From NCBI GenBank assembly GCA_963664045.2, contig CAXXGT010000015.1:124001-188000 (forward strand): DNA of 64,000 nucleotides, in the 5' to 3' direction. The notes below the pieces were generated by a model. That model searched no databases. It saw only the letters and a program-made list of their open reading frames with translations, and was not told where the DNA came from. Of this stretch, positions 9,577 through 18,905 are shown one piece after another. The translations under genes were made by a program, and so were the position numbers. The DNA comes from JAPPHA01 sp963664045 (GTDB lineage Bacteria; Pseudomonadota; Alphaproteobacteria; Rhodobacterales; Rhodobacteraceae). Each line of letters begins with the position of its first letter. Position 1 is the stretch's first letter.

Positions 9577-9794
9577 GCCCGCTCGCGAGGGTGCTGTCCA
9601 TCCCGGTCCACGCGTATCGCCTCGTGCTCAGCCCATATGTCGGCTGGCACTGCCGGTTTCAACCGAGCTGCTCGGTTTACGCCCTTGAAGCATTACGCAA
9701 ACACGGAGGAATTCGCGGTGGCTGGCTGGCTATCCGGCGCATCCTGCGATGTCATCCCCTGGGCGGAAGCGGTATCGATGAAGTTCCCGACTGA
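9573..9794 (+). CDS. yidD: Membrane protein insertion efficiency factor YidD
   Basis: A 73-residue protein, normal for the family. The hallmark block is YVGWHCRFQPSCSVYALEALRKHG, followed by GGWLAIRRILRCHPLGGSGIDEVP. YidD is a small amphipathic inner-membrane-associated protein that assists the YidC insertase. The GTG start overlaps the rnpA stop. yidC, the usual next gene, is not present; an IS and then putA follow. Confidence 0.93.
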   Translation: MSPLARVLSIPVHAYRLVLSPYVGWHCRFQPSCSVYALEALRKHGGIRGGWLAIRRILRCHPLGGSGIDEVPD

Positions 9795-9896
9795 ATGCAC
9801 CGTGCGGCAGGACGCCGGGAAGGCCGGATAGCCGAACCGAACCGAAATTCATGCACCGGTTCGGACTCCGGGAATGTCAACAGGAAAAGCCCCGCG

Positions 9897-11603
9897 GGGT
9901 GTAGCCCAATTTGGTTGATAGTTGCGATTCGCATTTGCTACGCTGTCGTTGCTGCGTGTCCGATAACGGCCGGGGAAACCGGCGGGTGGCGCGCTTGCAG
10001 AGGCAACGAGGCAGGGAGCGCGGAACATGGCGGAGGTCAAAAGGGATTGCGGGCACAGACATCCAGACACGGTGGCGTATCTGGAAGGCCTGGGTGAGGA
10101 AGGCGCGGCGGTGCTGCGCGAGCACGAGGGCGGATACACCCGTTACTGGCTGGAAGGCGGCGAGGTGCGGAGCTGCGACATCACGGAGGACGAGTTGCCT
10201 CTGGCGGGCTTCAGGCCGGACGGCGGGCCGCTTTCTGCATTGCTCGGGGCTGTGTCGGCGGAGTTCGGCCCGCAACTTCCGAGGCTGGCGGCGGACCTCG
10301 CATCGGGTGTTCCGGACCTGGATAGCGTGGAGCGGGTGCTCCGCGACAGTTCTCTCGGTGGCGGCGCGACGGCGCTGAAGATGCTGTTTGAACAGCTCGA
10401 CAAGGCTCTGCCACCGCCGGAGTGCGCGAGCTGCGGCAAGCCGATGTACCGGTGCCAGGCGAGGAAGAAGAAAGCCTGGCTCACCCGGCTTGGCCGGGTC
10501 GAGGTTGAGCGCAGCTACTATTATTGCCGATCGTGCGGCAATGGGTTCTTTCCGCTGGACCGGGCACTGGGCCTGGAAGGTGACACGCTCACACCGGGGA
10601 TGTTGAGCGTCGTGGCCGAAACGACGCCGATGATGAGCTTTGATGCGGCGAGCCGCCACATCGCGAACCTTGCCGGGGTGAACGCCTCTTCGAGTTCGCT
10701 GCAGCGCTGGTCCCTGGCGCTCGGCGCGGAGGCGCTCCGGTTCGAACAGGAGGAGGTCGTGGAGGATAACCCCCTGGAATCGCGGATGTATCTTTCCATC
10801 GACGGGACCGGGGTGCCGATGCGAAAGGGTGACGTCGAAGGCATTGCCGGCAAGCAGGAGGACGGAAGCGCGAAGACCCGGGAAGCCAAGCTGGCGGTCA
10901 TCTACACTGCCGAGGGGCGGGATCCGGAGACCGGCGCGGCGCTGAAGGACAAAGGCAGCGAGACGTCCAGTTGCCTCATCGACAGTGCGGCGGCGGCGCC
11001 GGGAAGCCGGGATCCCTCCGATTTCGCCATGCGCCTTGACCGCGAGGCGCTGCGCCGCGGCCTGCACGGCGTCGAAGAACTCGTCGTCATCTCGGACGGC
11101 GCAGAATGGATACGGAATACCTGCGAGGAGTTGTTCGGAGGCCGGAAGGTCACCTTCGTGCTCGATATTTTCCATGCCCTCGAATACGCCAGCGATGCGG
11201 TGAAGGCGATGTTCCCGGACAAGGCGGAGCGGGATCGGCGGTTCAAAGGGATCAAGGCGGACCTCGAGGCGGGCCGGGCCGCCAAGGTGATCCGGGAGCT
11301 CGAGCCCTTCAGCGGCAGGTACAAACAAGTGGAGGCGTGCTGCCGCTACTATCGGAACAACATCGAACGGATGCGCTACGACCAATTCCGCGACCACGGC
11401 ATGCAGATTGGATCGGGGGTCGTGGAAAGTGGCTGCAAGCGGTACGGGCTCCGACTGAAGTGCCCTGGCACCCGCTGGTCGGAGACAGGCGCCAACGCAA
11501 TGCTGGCGCTCAAAAGCTGCGTCATGAACTTCAGGCTGCCTGACTTCCTCGACTGGCAGGCGAGGCAGGCCGTCGTTGTCTGACAACAAATTGGGCTACA
11601 CCC
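9897..11603 (+). mobile_element. ISKra4-family insertion sequence with terminal inverted repeats and 9-bp TSD
   Basis: The left end reads GGGTGTAGCCCAATTTG (9897-9913) and the right end is its exact reverse complement (11587-11603). AGCCCCGCG lies directly outside both ends (9888-9896 and 11604-11612), a clean 9-bp target-site duplication. The element is 1707 bp and holds one transposase gene. It landed in the yidD-putA interval and disrupts no gene. Confidence 0.92.
10027..11583 (+). CDS. ISKra4-family transposase
   Basis: A 518-residue transposase. A zinc-ribbon-like region (CASCGKPMYRC, then YYYCRSCGNGFFPLD) is followed by a DDE-type domain with LSIDGTGVPMRKGDVEG, VISDGAEWIRN, FVLDIFHALEYA, and near the end GSGVVESGCKRYGLRLKCPGTRW. 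These are characteristic of ISKra4. The frame is intact and full length, so the element could be active. The start is ATG 10027 with GGAG upstream. Confidence 0.9.
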   Translation: MAEVKRDCGHRHPDTVAYLEGLGEEGAAVLREHEGGYTRYWLEGGEVRSCDITEDELPLAGFRPDGGPLSALLGAVSAEFGPQLPRLAADLASGVPDLDSVERVLRDSSLGGGATALKMLFEQLDKALPPPECASCGKPMYRCQARKKKAWLTRLGRVEVERSYYYCRSCGNGFFPLDRALGLEGDTLTPGMLSVVAETTPMMSFDAASRHIANLAGVNASSSSLQRWSLALGAEALRFEQEEVVEDNPLESRMYLSIDGTGVPMRKGDVEGIAGKQEDGSAKTREAKLAVIYTAEGRDPETGAALKDKGSETSSCLIDSAAAAPGSRDPSDFAMRLDREALRRGLHGVEELVVISDGAEWIRNTCEELFGGRKVTFVLDIFHALEYASDAVKAMFPDKAERDRRFKGIKADLEAGRAAKVIRELEPFSGRYKQVEACCRYYRNNIERMRYDQFRDHGMQIGSGVVESGCKRYGLRLKCPGTRWSETGANAMLALKSCVMNFRLPDFLDWQARQAVVV

Positions 11604-11654
11604 AGCCCCGCGGCACCCGTCACTGGGGAGACATGCGCCCCCGCGCCGGAATCC

Positions 11655-14600
11655 TTAACTCGTCTGGGACAGCAGGCTGGCGTTTCCGCCGGCAGCGGTC
11701 GTATCTATACAAACATGCTTTTCGAGGCGAAAATGCTCGGCCGTGGCACCGGTAATCAGTGGAACAAGAGGACCGGGCCTCGCAGCAAGGTGTATCCGTG
11801 CCGTCCGCTGGAGCCGTTTGTCGCCCGAGAGGACGACTGCGTCGATTCCGGTTAGCCTTTCGAGTGCCGACAGATCCAGAACACCGTTAATCCCGAGTTT
11901 CTCGCCCGTGCCGGGCGCAACGACGACTGCACGACATCCATTGTCTTCCGCAAGCCGTGCCTGCTGCCTTGCGATCGATGCCGTTGGCCCAAGACAAAGG
12001 ACGACGCCGCGTCCCACGATGGACAGGCGATTGGATTCTCCGGTGGGACCGGGAAGGAGCATGGAATCCAGTTCTGCCTCGGAGATGCTGGCACGGGCAC
12101 GAGCGGCATTGATGCGGTCCTGCACCATTTCGGTGCGAACCGCCGTTCCGGTTGCCGAAACCGCCTCGGGCCCGGGCGGCTTCGTCAGTCGGCGGACATA
12201 TGCGGGTCCACCGGCCTTTGGCCCGGTTCCCGAAAGCCCATGCCCGCCGAACGGCTGTGATCCGACCACGGCGCCGATCTGGTTTCGGTTGACGTAGATG
12301 TTGCCGACTTTCAATCGGGAAAGGATGTGGTTGATCCTGGCGTCGATTCTCGAATGGACCCCGAAGGTCAGCCCGTAGCCGGTCGTGTTGATGTCCTCGA
12401 CGATGGAATCGAGTTCATCGAGTTCGAAGACCGCGTAGTGCAGAACGGGGCCGAAGATCTCCTCTTCAAGGTCGAGAATTCCGTCAACCTCGATCAAGGT
12501 CGGCCCGGCGAACGTGCCAACGTCCGGAACTGCAAGCGACTTGCGGACACGCCCGGCAGATCCTGCTTCGTCAATGTAGGCAAGGATCCTTGCCCGCGCG
12601 TTGGAGTCGATGACCGGACCGACATCCGTGTCGAACTCCCACGGATTCCCAACAACGAGTTCGTCCATCGCACCATGGAGCATGTCGAGGAACGGCTCGG
12701 AGATTTCCCGCTGAAGGTAGACTATCCGCAAGGCGGAACACCGCTGGCCTGCCGACTGGAATGCCGATGTCACGATGTCGCGGACCGCCTGTTCCGGCAA
12801 GGCCGTGCTGTCGACGATCATTGCATTCAGTCCGCCCGTCTCCGCGATCATCGGCGCCTCCGGGTCAAGGCACGTGCTCATCTGCCGGTTTATGGCCTGC
12901 GCGGTCGCGGTTGACCCGGTGAAACAGACGCCGTCAATCCGGGATGCCGAACACAACCTTGTTCCGACAGTCCTGCCTTCGCCGGGCAACAGTTGAAGGA
13001 CATTCCGTGGGATACCGGCCTTGTGCATCAGGCTGACCGCAAGAGCCGCGATGATTCCGGTCGTTTCGGCCGGCTTGGCCAGGACGCCGTTGCCGGCAGC
13101 GAGAGCCGCTGCGATCTGACCTGTGAAGATGGCAAGTGGAAAATTCCAGGGCGAGATGCAGGTGATGATCCCGCGGGGTGGATCGACAAGCTCGAGGCTC
13201 CTTGCGGCGTAATAGCGCAGGAAATCGACCGCCTCCCTCAATTCGGCCACGGAATCGAGTGGTGTCTTCCCGGCTTCCCGCGCGAGGATCGAAAACACCT
13301 CGCCGAAGTTCTCTTCATAGAGTTCCGAAGCCCGAACCAGGACCTGCGCGCGTCTTTCGACCGGAATGTCCCAGGTTGCTGCCGCGGCCAGGGCTGCATC
13401 CACATCTGTCCCGGTGCTCATCAGGACCCGACCGACGACTTCGTCCGGAAGCGAAGGATTCCGGACCTCGCGCCAATCATTGCCGGTGGGTTCGCTGGCC
13501 AAGGCCGGCCCAACTTCCCAGCTAGTCGTCGCGAACGGGTCCCGCCCGTTCGCGACATGGGCCAGTTCATCGAAATCGGTCAGGTCCCACCCTTTCGAGT
13601 TCATTCGTTCGGGTGCGTAGATCGCGGGAGGATCGATCACGGCCTCATGCCTTGCGGCGAAATCAAGAACCGAGAACGGGTCTGTTGCGATCGTCGTTGA
13701 CGCGATGCCCTGGTCAACGATCTGGTTGACAAAGGAGCTGTTTGCGCCGTTTTCGAGCAGGCGCCGAACAAGGTAGGCGAGGAGGTCCCGGTGCTTGCCG
13801 ACAGGGGCGTAAATTCGGCATCGCGTACCCTCTCGTGAACGAACGAGGTCGTGCAATGCCTCTCCCATTCCATGGAGCCTTTGGAATTCGAAGGCATCAG
13901 TACCAGTCGCCATTTCCAGAATTGCCGCGATCGTGCCGGCGTTGTGGGTGGCGAATTGCGGGTAGATCCGATCGGTCAGCCGCATGAGTTTCGCAGCGCA
14001 ACAAAGATAGCTGACGTCGGTTGCCGCCTTGCGGGTAAAGACGGGAAAACTGGACAGACCATCGACCTGGGCGCGCTTGATCTCCGTATCCCAGTATGCG
14101 CCCTTGACCAATCGAACCATCAACCTGCGATCAAGGTCGTTTGCAAGTGAAGCGAGCCAGTCGATAACCGGCCCGGCCCGCTTGCCATATGCCTGGACAA
14201 CCATTCCGAACCCGTCCCATCCCCTGAAGTACGGATCCCTCGATACGGCTTCGGCCACGTCGAGGGTCAGTTCCAGGCGATCGGCCTCTTCGGCATCGAT
14301 GTTCAATCCCATCCCTGCGTCGCAAGCTTGCCGGGCAAGCAAGGCAACCGTTTCCACGAGCTCGCCCATGACGCGACCATGTTGGGAAACTTCGAACCTG
14401 GGGTGCAGGGCCGAGAGCTTGATTGAGATGCCCGGATTGCAGGCAGGATCGGACCCGTGACAGTCAGACGCGATACGGGAGATGGCACAGGAATAGGACG
14501 TGAAGTACCCTTCGGCATCGGAGGCCGTCAGCGCAGCTTCCCCGAGCATGTCGAAGGAGTAGGTAAACCCTTGGCTGGTCTTCGTCCTGCCGCGTGAAAG

Positions 14601-15137
14601 GGCTTGGTCTATGTCCTGTCCGAGGACGAACTGGCGGCCCATTTCCCGCATGGCCCGCCTGATCGCGGAGCGTATGACCGGTTCGCCGAGGCGCTTCAGT
14701 ACCGCACGCATCGTGGCCGCGATTCCGTGACCGTCGTCCGCGAGCGTCTTGCCTGTGAGCATGAGAGCCCAGGTTGAGGCGTTGACCAATGCCGAGCTGG
14801 ATTTGCCGAGATGCTCGCTCCATTTCGAGGGCGCGACCTTGTCTTCGATCAATGCATCGACTGTCGCGGCATCCGGGACACGCAGCATGGCTTCCGCGAG
14901 ACACATCAGCGCGATGCCTTCGTCGGTGGAAAGCCCGTATTCTGCAAGAAAATCATCCATGAACCCGTGCTGCCCGTTGCGCCGGATCGATTCGATGAGA
15001 TCCACGGCGCGTTCGAACGCCCTGGCGCGAAGGCTTTCAGGAAAATCGGCTTCTTCAACGAGGGCCTTGATGAGCGTTTCGTCCGGCTCGTGCCGGGCGT
15101 GACGGATGGTCTGGCGGATGGGATCAGGTATCGGCAT
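11655..15137 (-). CDS. putA: Bifunctional proline dehydrogenase / L-glutamate gamma-semialdehyde dehydrogenase PutA
   Basis: A 1160-residue enzyme that oxidises proline to glutamate in two steps with FAD and NAD and channels the intermediate. The first ~60 residues after ATG 15137 are helical. The PRODH barrel covers roughly 70-520 (SIKLSALHPRFE, MRLVKGAYWD-like VRLVKGAYWDTEIK, FATHNAGT). The aldehyde dehydrogenase domain follows with CISPWNFPLAIF, FTGSTATA, the catalytic Glu in AETGGLNAMIVD and the catalytic Cys in SAGQRCSALR. A ~130-residue C-terminal domain is present. No N-terminal ribbon-helix-helix is seen, so this form probably does not repress its own promoter. Confidence 0.95.
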   Translation of the reverse strand: MPIPDPIRQTIRHARHEPDETLIKALVEEADFPESLRARAFERAVDLIESIRRNGQHGFMDDFLAEYGLSTDEGIALMCLAEAMLRVPDAATVDALIEDKVAPSKWSEHLGKSSSALVNASTWALMLTGKTLADDGHGIAATMRAVLKRLGEPVIRSAIRRAMREMGRQFVLGQDIDQALSRGRTKTSQGFTYSFDMLGEAALTASDAEGYFTSYSCAISRIASDCHGSDPACNPGISIKLSALHPRFEVSQHGRVMGELVETVALLARQACDAGMGLNIDAEEADRLELTLDVAEAVSRDPYFRGWDGFGMVVQAYGKRAGPVIDWLASLANDLDRRLMVRLVKGAYWDTEIKRAQVDGLSSFPVFTRKAATDVSYLCCAAKLMRLTDRIYPQFATHNAGTIAAILEMATGTDAFEFQRLHGMGEALHDLVRSREGTRCRIYAPVGKHRDLLAYLVRRLLENGANSSFVNQIVDQGIASTTIATDPFSVLDFAARHEAVIDPPAIYAPERMNSKGWDLTDFDELAHVANGRDPFATTSWEVGPALASEPTGNDWREVRNPSLPDEVVGRVLMSTGTDVDAALAAAATWDIPVERRAQVLVRASELYEENFGEVFSILAREAGKTPLDSVAELREAVDFLRYYAARSLELVDPPRGIITCISPWNFPLAIFTGQIAAALAAGNGVLAKPAETTGIIAALAVSLMHKAGIPRNVLQLLPGEGRTVGTRLCSASRIDGVCFTGSTATAQAINRQMSTCLDPEAPMIAETGGLNAMIVDSTALPEQAVRDIVTSAFQSAGQRCSALRIVYLQREISEPFLDMLHGAMDELVVGNPWEFDTDVGPVIDSNARARILAYIDEAGSAGRVRKSLAVPDVGTFAGPTLIEVDGILDLEEEIFGPVLHYAVFELDELDSIVEDINTTGYGLTFGVHSRIDARINHILSRLKVGNIYVNRNQIGAVVGSQPFGGHGLSGTGPKAGGPAYVRRLTKPPGPEAVSATGTAVRTEMVQDRINAARARASISEAELDSMLLPGPTGESNRLSIVGRGVVLCLGPTASIARQQARLAEDNGCRAVVVAPGTGEKLGINGVLDLSALERLTGIDAVVLSGDKRLQRTARIHLAARPGPLVPLITGATAEHFRLEKHVCIDTTAAGGNASLLSQTS

Positions 15138-15575
15138 CGCGCGTCTCTTTCGCTTGAGCGAGAAAGCACATGGCCCACGTTTCGATCCCCGTGGTCGGCA
15201 GATTCCCCGAACCGCGGATTGTCGTACTGTTGCAGCATGTCGGGTGGATGTCAAAACCGGCGAATTCGACATAACTGCAGGAACACGTGGGGCCGCGGCG
15301 TGCCGCTGCGCCACGCGTTCCGGCCGCGGTTGTCACGCGGTCATTCCGAATGGGGCGGCGGAACCGCCACCGCGTTGCACGTGCCGCGGCCATCGCGGTC
15401 GGGTCGTTTCAGGCCGCTGCGGAACGTTCGGCGGGACTTCGGTTACGGCCGAATTGCGGGTGGTCGTGAGCGTGGGCTGCGGGCAATCTTGGTCAATACA
15501 TGGCATTCGCAGACAACGGGGCCAGCGCGACTGCGGAACTCAAGGCGGTGATGCAAGTTCGTGCCGGGCCGGTTG
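15138..15575. other. putA upstream region, no gene
   Basis: About 440 bases between putA and the 3' end of the MetE-like gene, both on the minus strand. It must hold the putA promoter. The middle (15270-15440) is very GC-rich with several short inverted repeats. No Lrp-type regulator gene is next to putA. Confidence 0.35.
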
Positions 15576-16712
15576 TCATGAGGACGATCCCGAGGCGATC
15601 CGGGCACCGTCGGCCAGCGATTGCAGCTTGGCAAAGGCGATTTCGGGATCCACGGCGCCGAAGCCCGCAAACGTACCAAACCCGCAGTCGGATCCGGCAA
15701 TTACCCGTTCGGCGCCGACAATGTCGACGAACCGTGCGATCCTCTGGGCGACGAGCCTGGGATGCTCGACGAAATTCGTTGTACTGTCGATGACGCCGGG
15801 GACGAGGACCTTGTCGTCGGGAATCTCCGATTTCCGCTCGACGAACACCTCCCATTCGTGGGCATGCCTGGGGTTTGATGTCTCGAAGAGGACAAACCGC
15901 GACCGTGATTTCATCAGCGTCGCGAAAACCGCGTCCATCGGGATGTCGCAGACATGGGGCCCCTCGTAATTCCCCCAGCAAATGTGGACACGAATTCGCT
16001 CCGAGGGCAATTCGGCAAGTGCATGGTTCAAGGCCTCGACATTGGTTTCAGCAACACGCACGAATTCCTCGTCCGAGAGGTCCTGAAACTGCATGTGCCG
16101 CGACAGCGCGAGATCGGGACAGTCCAGTTGAAGAAACAGTCCGGACTCGACGATGATGCGGTATTCCTCACGCATGGCGTCGGCAAGGGCCGAGAGATAC
16201 GCGTCACGTGTCGGATAATGGTCATTCGGCAGAAACAGGGACACGACTCCGGGCGAGGCGGCATTCATGAAGCCTTCGCGGGCGCCGTGAGCGGACATCG
16301 CGGCCTTCAGATTGGCGATATCCTTGTGCAGGTCCCGGTGATCCCGGGGAACAACCGGGCCGGTGCAACGCGGTCTCGAATATTTCGCGGTCGCTCCGGA
16401 ATCCGCCAACCGCTTGAGAAACTGCGGAAACAGTTTGAGGTCCTCGGGCGGCTGGCGTGGACTGTCACCTGAAAAACCCGAGTAACGGTCCTTGACGTAA
16501 GTGGAATAGGAGATCTTGGAAGTCTCGCCATCGGAAACGATGTCGATTCCCGCTTCGACCTGCCGACGAACCGTCTCGGAACACGCCGCTTCCATGCATT
16601 GATCAAACGCCAGGGAATCGATCTCTTCGCCGTTTTCGCGAGCAAAAAGGTAATCAACCACGTCCTGGGTTCGTGGAAGCGAGCCAACATGCGTCGTCAG
16701 GATCGAAGCCAT
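15576..16712 (-). CDS. MetE C-terminal-like (cobalamin-independent methionine synthase family) methyltransferase
   Basis: A 378-residue TIM-barrel protein of the UROD/MetE-like superfamily. It opens with THVGSLPR, typical of the family. Probable zinc ligands are H and C in HICWGNYEGPHVCD, Glu in LFETSNPRH and Cys in GSDCGFGTF. At about half of full MetE length it lacks the N-terminal methyltetrahydrofolate-type domain. Stand-alone members act on diverse thiols (for example epoxyalkane:coenzyme M transferase), so true methionine synthesis is not assured. It lies downstream of the cupin gene on the same strand, likely in one operon. Confidence 0.75.
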   Translation of the reverse strand: MASILTTHVGSLPRTQDVVDYLFARENGEEIDSLAFDQCMEAACSETVRRQVEAGIDIVSDGETSKISYSTYVKDRYSGFSGDSPRQPPEDLKLFPQFLKRLADSGATAKYSRPRCTGPVVPRDHRDLHKDIANLKAAMSAHGAREGFMNAASPGVVSLFLPNDHYPTRDAYLSALADAMREEYRIIVESGLFLQLDCPDLALSRHMQFQDLSDEEFVRVAETNVEALNHALAELPSERIRVHICWGNYEGPHVCDIPMDAVFATLMKSRSRFVLFETSNPRHAHEWEVFVERKSEIPDDKVLVPGVIDSTTNFVEHPRLVAQRIARFVDIVGAERVIAGSDCGFGTFAGFGAVDPEIAFAKLQSLADGARIASGSSS

Positions 16713-16758
16713 GACAAGGTCTCCTCAATGCGGTCAGTTGACGACAGGCGCCGTCAGG

Positions 16759-17745
16759 TTAAAGCCAATGGGTAGGGCCAGCCGGGTCGTCTGTACTCCT
16801 GACCCGGAACAGGCTGGATTCGCCCGACATCGACGGCGCGAGACCTCGCGTGACTCCCGGTGGAACTGCACAGGTATCACCCGGGGCGAGAATCGTCTCC
16901 GTATCGTCCCAGTTAAGGCACCAGTGTCCGCGCATGACCATCAGGACTTCGTGGCGGTCAGTCAGCGAGGGCGCGACATTTCCGGATTGACGGGAGAGAA
17001 AATCGACCTCGAAACCGGGTCGGTCGCGCAGCATGGCGTCCGGACCGATGACCTTGGCCGGTTCCCGGTCGGAAAGCGCCACCATGTCCCAATACCTGGC
17101 GACAAAACTTGGAACGACCTCGCTGGTCTTGAACTCCGGAAAGCCCGCCAACTCGCTGTCGGTCGGGAGTTTCATCGGCGTTATGCCGTCCGGCAAGGAT
17201 TCGCCTTTCCTCGTGTCGTAAAGGCGGCCCGTTTCAGCCAGCACCAGGCCGTGACTGGCTGCGTCCTCGATGACCTGGGGTGCCCAGATCACGCCCCCGC
17301 CGGCGTCGTTACCGCCGAGTATCGCCATGAGCATTCCGTAATCGGTGCCGATGTTTTCGAATCCCCGGAAGATCCCGGTCGGAATGTTGAAGATGTCCCC
17401 TTCCTCGAGCGTGACTTCACCCGCGGTTCCCCAGCGTCCCCAGAAAAACCGCCAGCGTCCCTTGAGGACAAAAAACACTTCTGCCGTCCGATGCGAATGA
17501 AGTGAATTCCGGCACTTCGGCGGTTGTCCGGCCGCACCGATATTGAAGCCGGGCGTGTCGACGATATGCACGTGCTGGTCGGGGTTCTCCGATACGCCGC
17601 CGCCCACGATGGCAAAATTTTCCTTTTTGTCGGAGCCCGGCGTGTGGGCGTCAATGAATGCTGTCCGGCACGGTTTGAGCGTACCGTATCTTACGGTCCG
17701 GGTTTCAACGTCGACCGGTCCCATGGTGTCTCCCGTCATATTCAT
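16759..17745 (-). CDS. Bicupin domain protein
   Basis: About 328 residues with two cupin folds. The first holds the metal-site pattern LHSHRTAEVFFVLKGRWRFFWG...EGDIFNIPTG (H-x-H...E). The second is DRHEVLMVMRGHWCLNWDDTETILAPGDTCAVPPG. Bicupins include dioxygenases, decarboxylases and isomerases; the substrate is not evident. The start is uncertain between ATG 17745 (AGGA-rich upstream) and ATG 17724, which has GGGAG 6 nt before it. It sits 46 nt upstream of the MetE-like gene. Acidic surface and no signal peptide suggest a cytoplasmic enzyme. Confidence 0.7.
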   Translation of the reverse strand: MNMTGDTMGPVDVETRTVRYGTLKPCRTAFIDAHTPGSDKKENFAIVGGGVSENPDQHVHIVDTPGFNIGAAGQPPKCRNSLHSHRTAEVFFVLKGRWRFFWGRWGTAGEVTLEEGDIFNIPTGIFRGFENIGTDYGMLMAILGGNDAGGGVIWAPQVIEDAASHGLVLAETGRLYDTRKGESLPDGITPMKLPTDSELAGFPEFKTSEVVPSFVARYWDMVALSDREPAKVIGPDAMLRDRPGFEVDFLSRQSGNVAPSLTDRHEVLMVMRGHWCLNWDDTETILAPGDTCAVPPGVTRGLAPSMSGESSLFRVRSTDDPAGPTHWL

Positions 17746-17931
17746 GTCCTGGTCCTGCAAAATGCTTTGAGCAAAAGAGCCATACCGAAAGGTGTCTCCA
17801 TCCCGCTTTCCGACTGCCCGAAATTCCGGACGATGAGAGCCGTGTCTTGACCGGCTTTTGACCCGATCGGCGCTTGAGTGACAGCATCCACCATGCACCG
17901 GCAGCGACAGCTCCCGAACCGTTGCACGGTT

Positions 17932-18399
17932 TCAGTGCGGCACTATATGAAGCGCGAGGTCACAAGGCAATGCGTGAGGGCTGGCACCAGCAGTTCTCAT
18001 TTTGACGTTTTCTCCTGATGTTTCCGGAGTCGGGCGGATTTGAAGATGGGCTTTGAAGTGAATTTTCCGTGCTGAGCGGGGAGTGGTCGTGATCATCAGC
18101 CGCATTGTGGCGGCGGGATGCCCGAGAAGAGTGAGTTGAACAGGGTTTTCCATATCGGGAAGACGTAATACCCGGTGATCGACCCGGACGTGTTCGAAGA
18201 GACGGATCCGCGCTCCGAGTGTCTTGCGGGCCTGCCGCCAACTGGCTTCGAACAAGTCGCAGGCTCCGAGGAGCGTGAAGGCCAGGAGGTTCATCACAAG
18301 GAGCACACTGGCCAGTGTTTTCTTCCCATGGCCGAACGAATTCTCAAGGTGGAATATATAGCGCGTCAATCTTACGTCGGGAATCATACTGATAGCCAT
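17932..18399 (-). pseudogene. Transposase C-terminal remnant (ISNCY/IS1182-like DDE type)
   Basis: The first third matches the C-terminal signature of a large DDE transposase group: FHLENSFGHGKKTLASVLL-MNLLAF, then CDLFEASWRQARKTLGARIRLFEHVR and a degenerated tail resembling the usual YLVFPSWD end. The catalytic domain that should precede it is absent, so only a 3' scrap remains. Confidence 0.6.
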
Positions 18400-18411
18400 G
18401 CCGGTGAAGTA

Positions 18412-18905
18412 GCCGGGTTGAGCCCGGCCATTTTGGGCTACCTGTTACTCGCTGCCGGCGCAGCCTTCCTGGACCGCGTTGCCGAAGCCTTTATCGGTCG
18501 CACCGCTTTACAGAGTTAAATCCTGATGCTGGCCGGCGCGGCCGATCTTGCCGGCATCGGCCAACGACTCGCGGGAGCCTCACGGCTCGGGATGCCGTGG
18601 AGCGAGGTCTCCGGTCTCCATGTTGCCTTCATGGGCGGCCTCGGCCTTGGTACGTATGCGGTATTCTGCATCGCTGGACTTCGTCACACTGGTCGATCGC
18701 TGGGGGTGCCGCGACTTGCTCGATTCGGGCGGTCTGACTGCTGTTTTCTGTTCTTTTCCGCGTTGAGCCGGGATTTGGAATCTTGTTGCCAGGGCCGATT
18801 CATTCCCTGTCATCGCTGGCTTGGGTCGCCGCCTTCATGCTCTGGCTCGTCATCTATTGGCCGTTTCTGAGCAACCTGGCACCTCCTGCACAGGCCGCAA
18901 CGCAG
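18412..18905 (+). pseudogene. Decayed nnrS-like membrane protein gene
   Basis: Consecutive hydrophobic segments read like the C-terminal half of NnrS, the heme- and copper-containing membrane protein of nitric oxide stress. AILGYLLLAAGAAFLDRVAEAF is followed by an in-frame TAA (18517-18519), then AGAADLAGIGQRLAG and the telltale GLHVAFMGGLGLGTYAVFCIAGLRHTGRSLG. After a frameshift comes SSLAWVAAFMLWLVIYWPFLSNL, typical of the last helix. At least one stop and one frameshift make it non-functional. It is joined directly to the IS4 transposase fragment. Confidence 0.5.

Noticed and set aside
9877..11589. A 570-codon open frame on the minus strand across the ISKra4 element
   Set aside because: It is the antisense shadow of the intact transposase, Pro/Arg/His-rich with no domain, an effect of high GC at third positions.
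12000..12914. Plus-strand frames inside putA
   Set aside because: Shadows of the PutA reading frame; translations carry no family motif.
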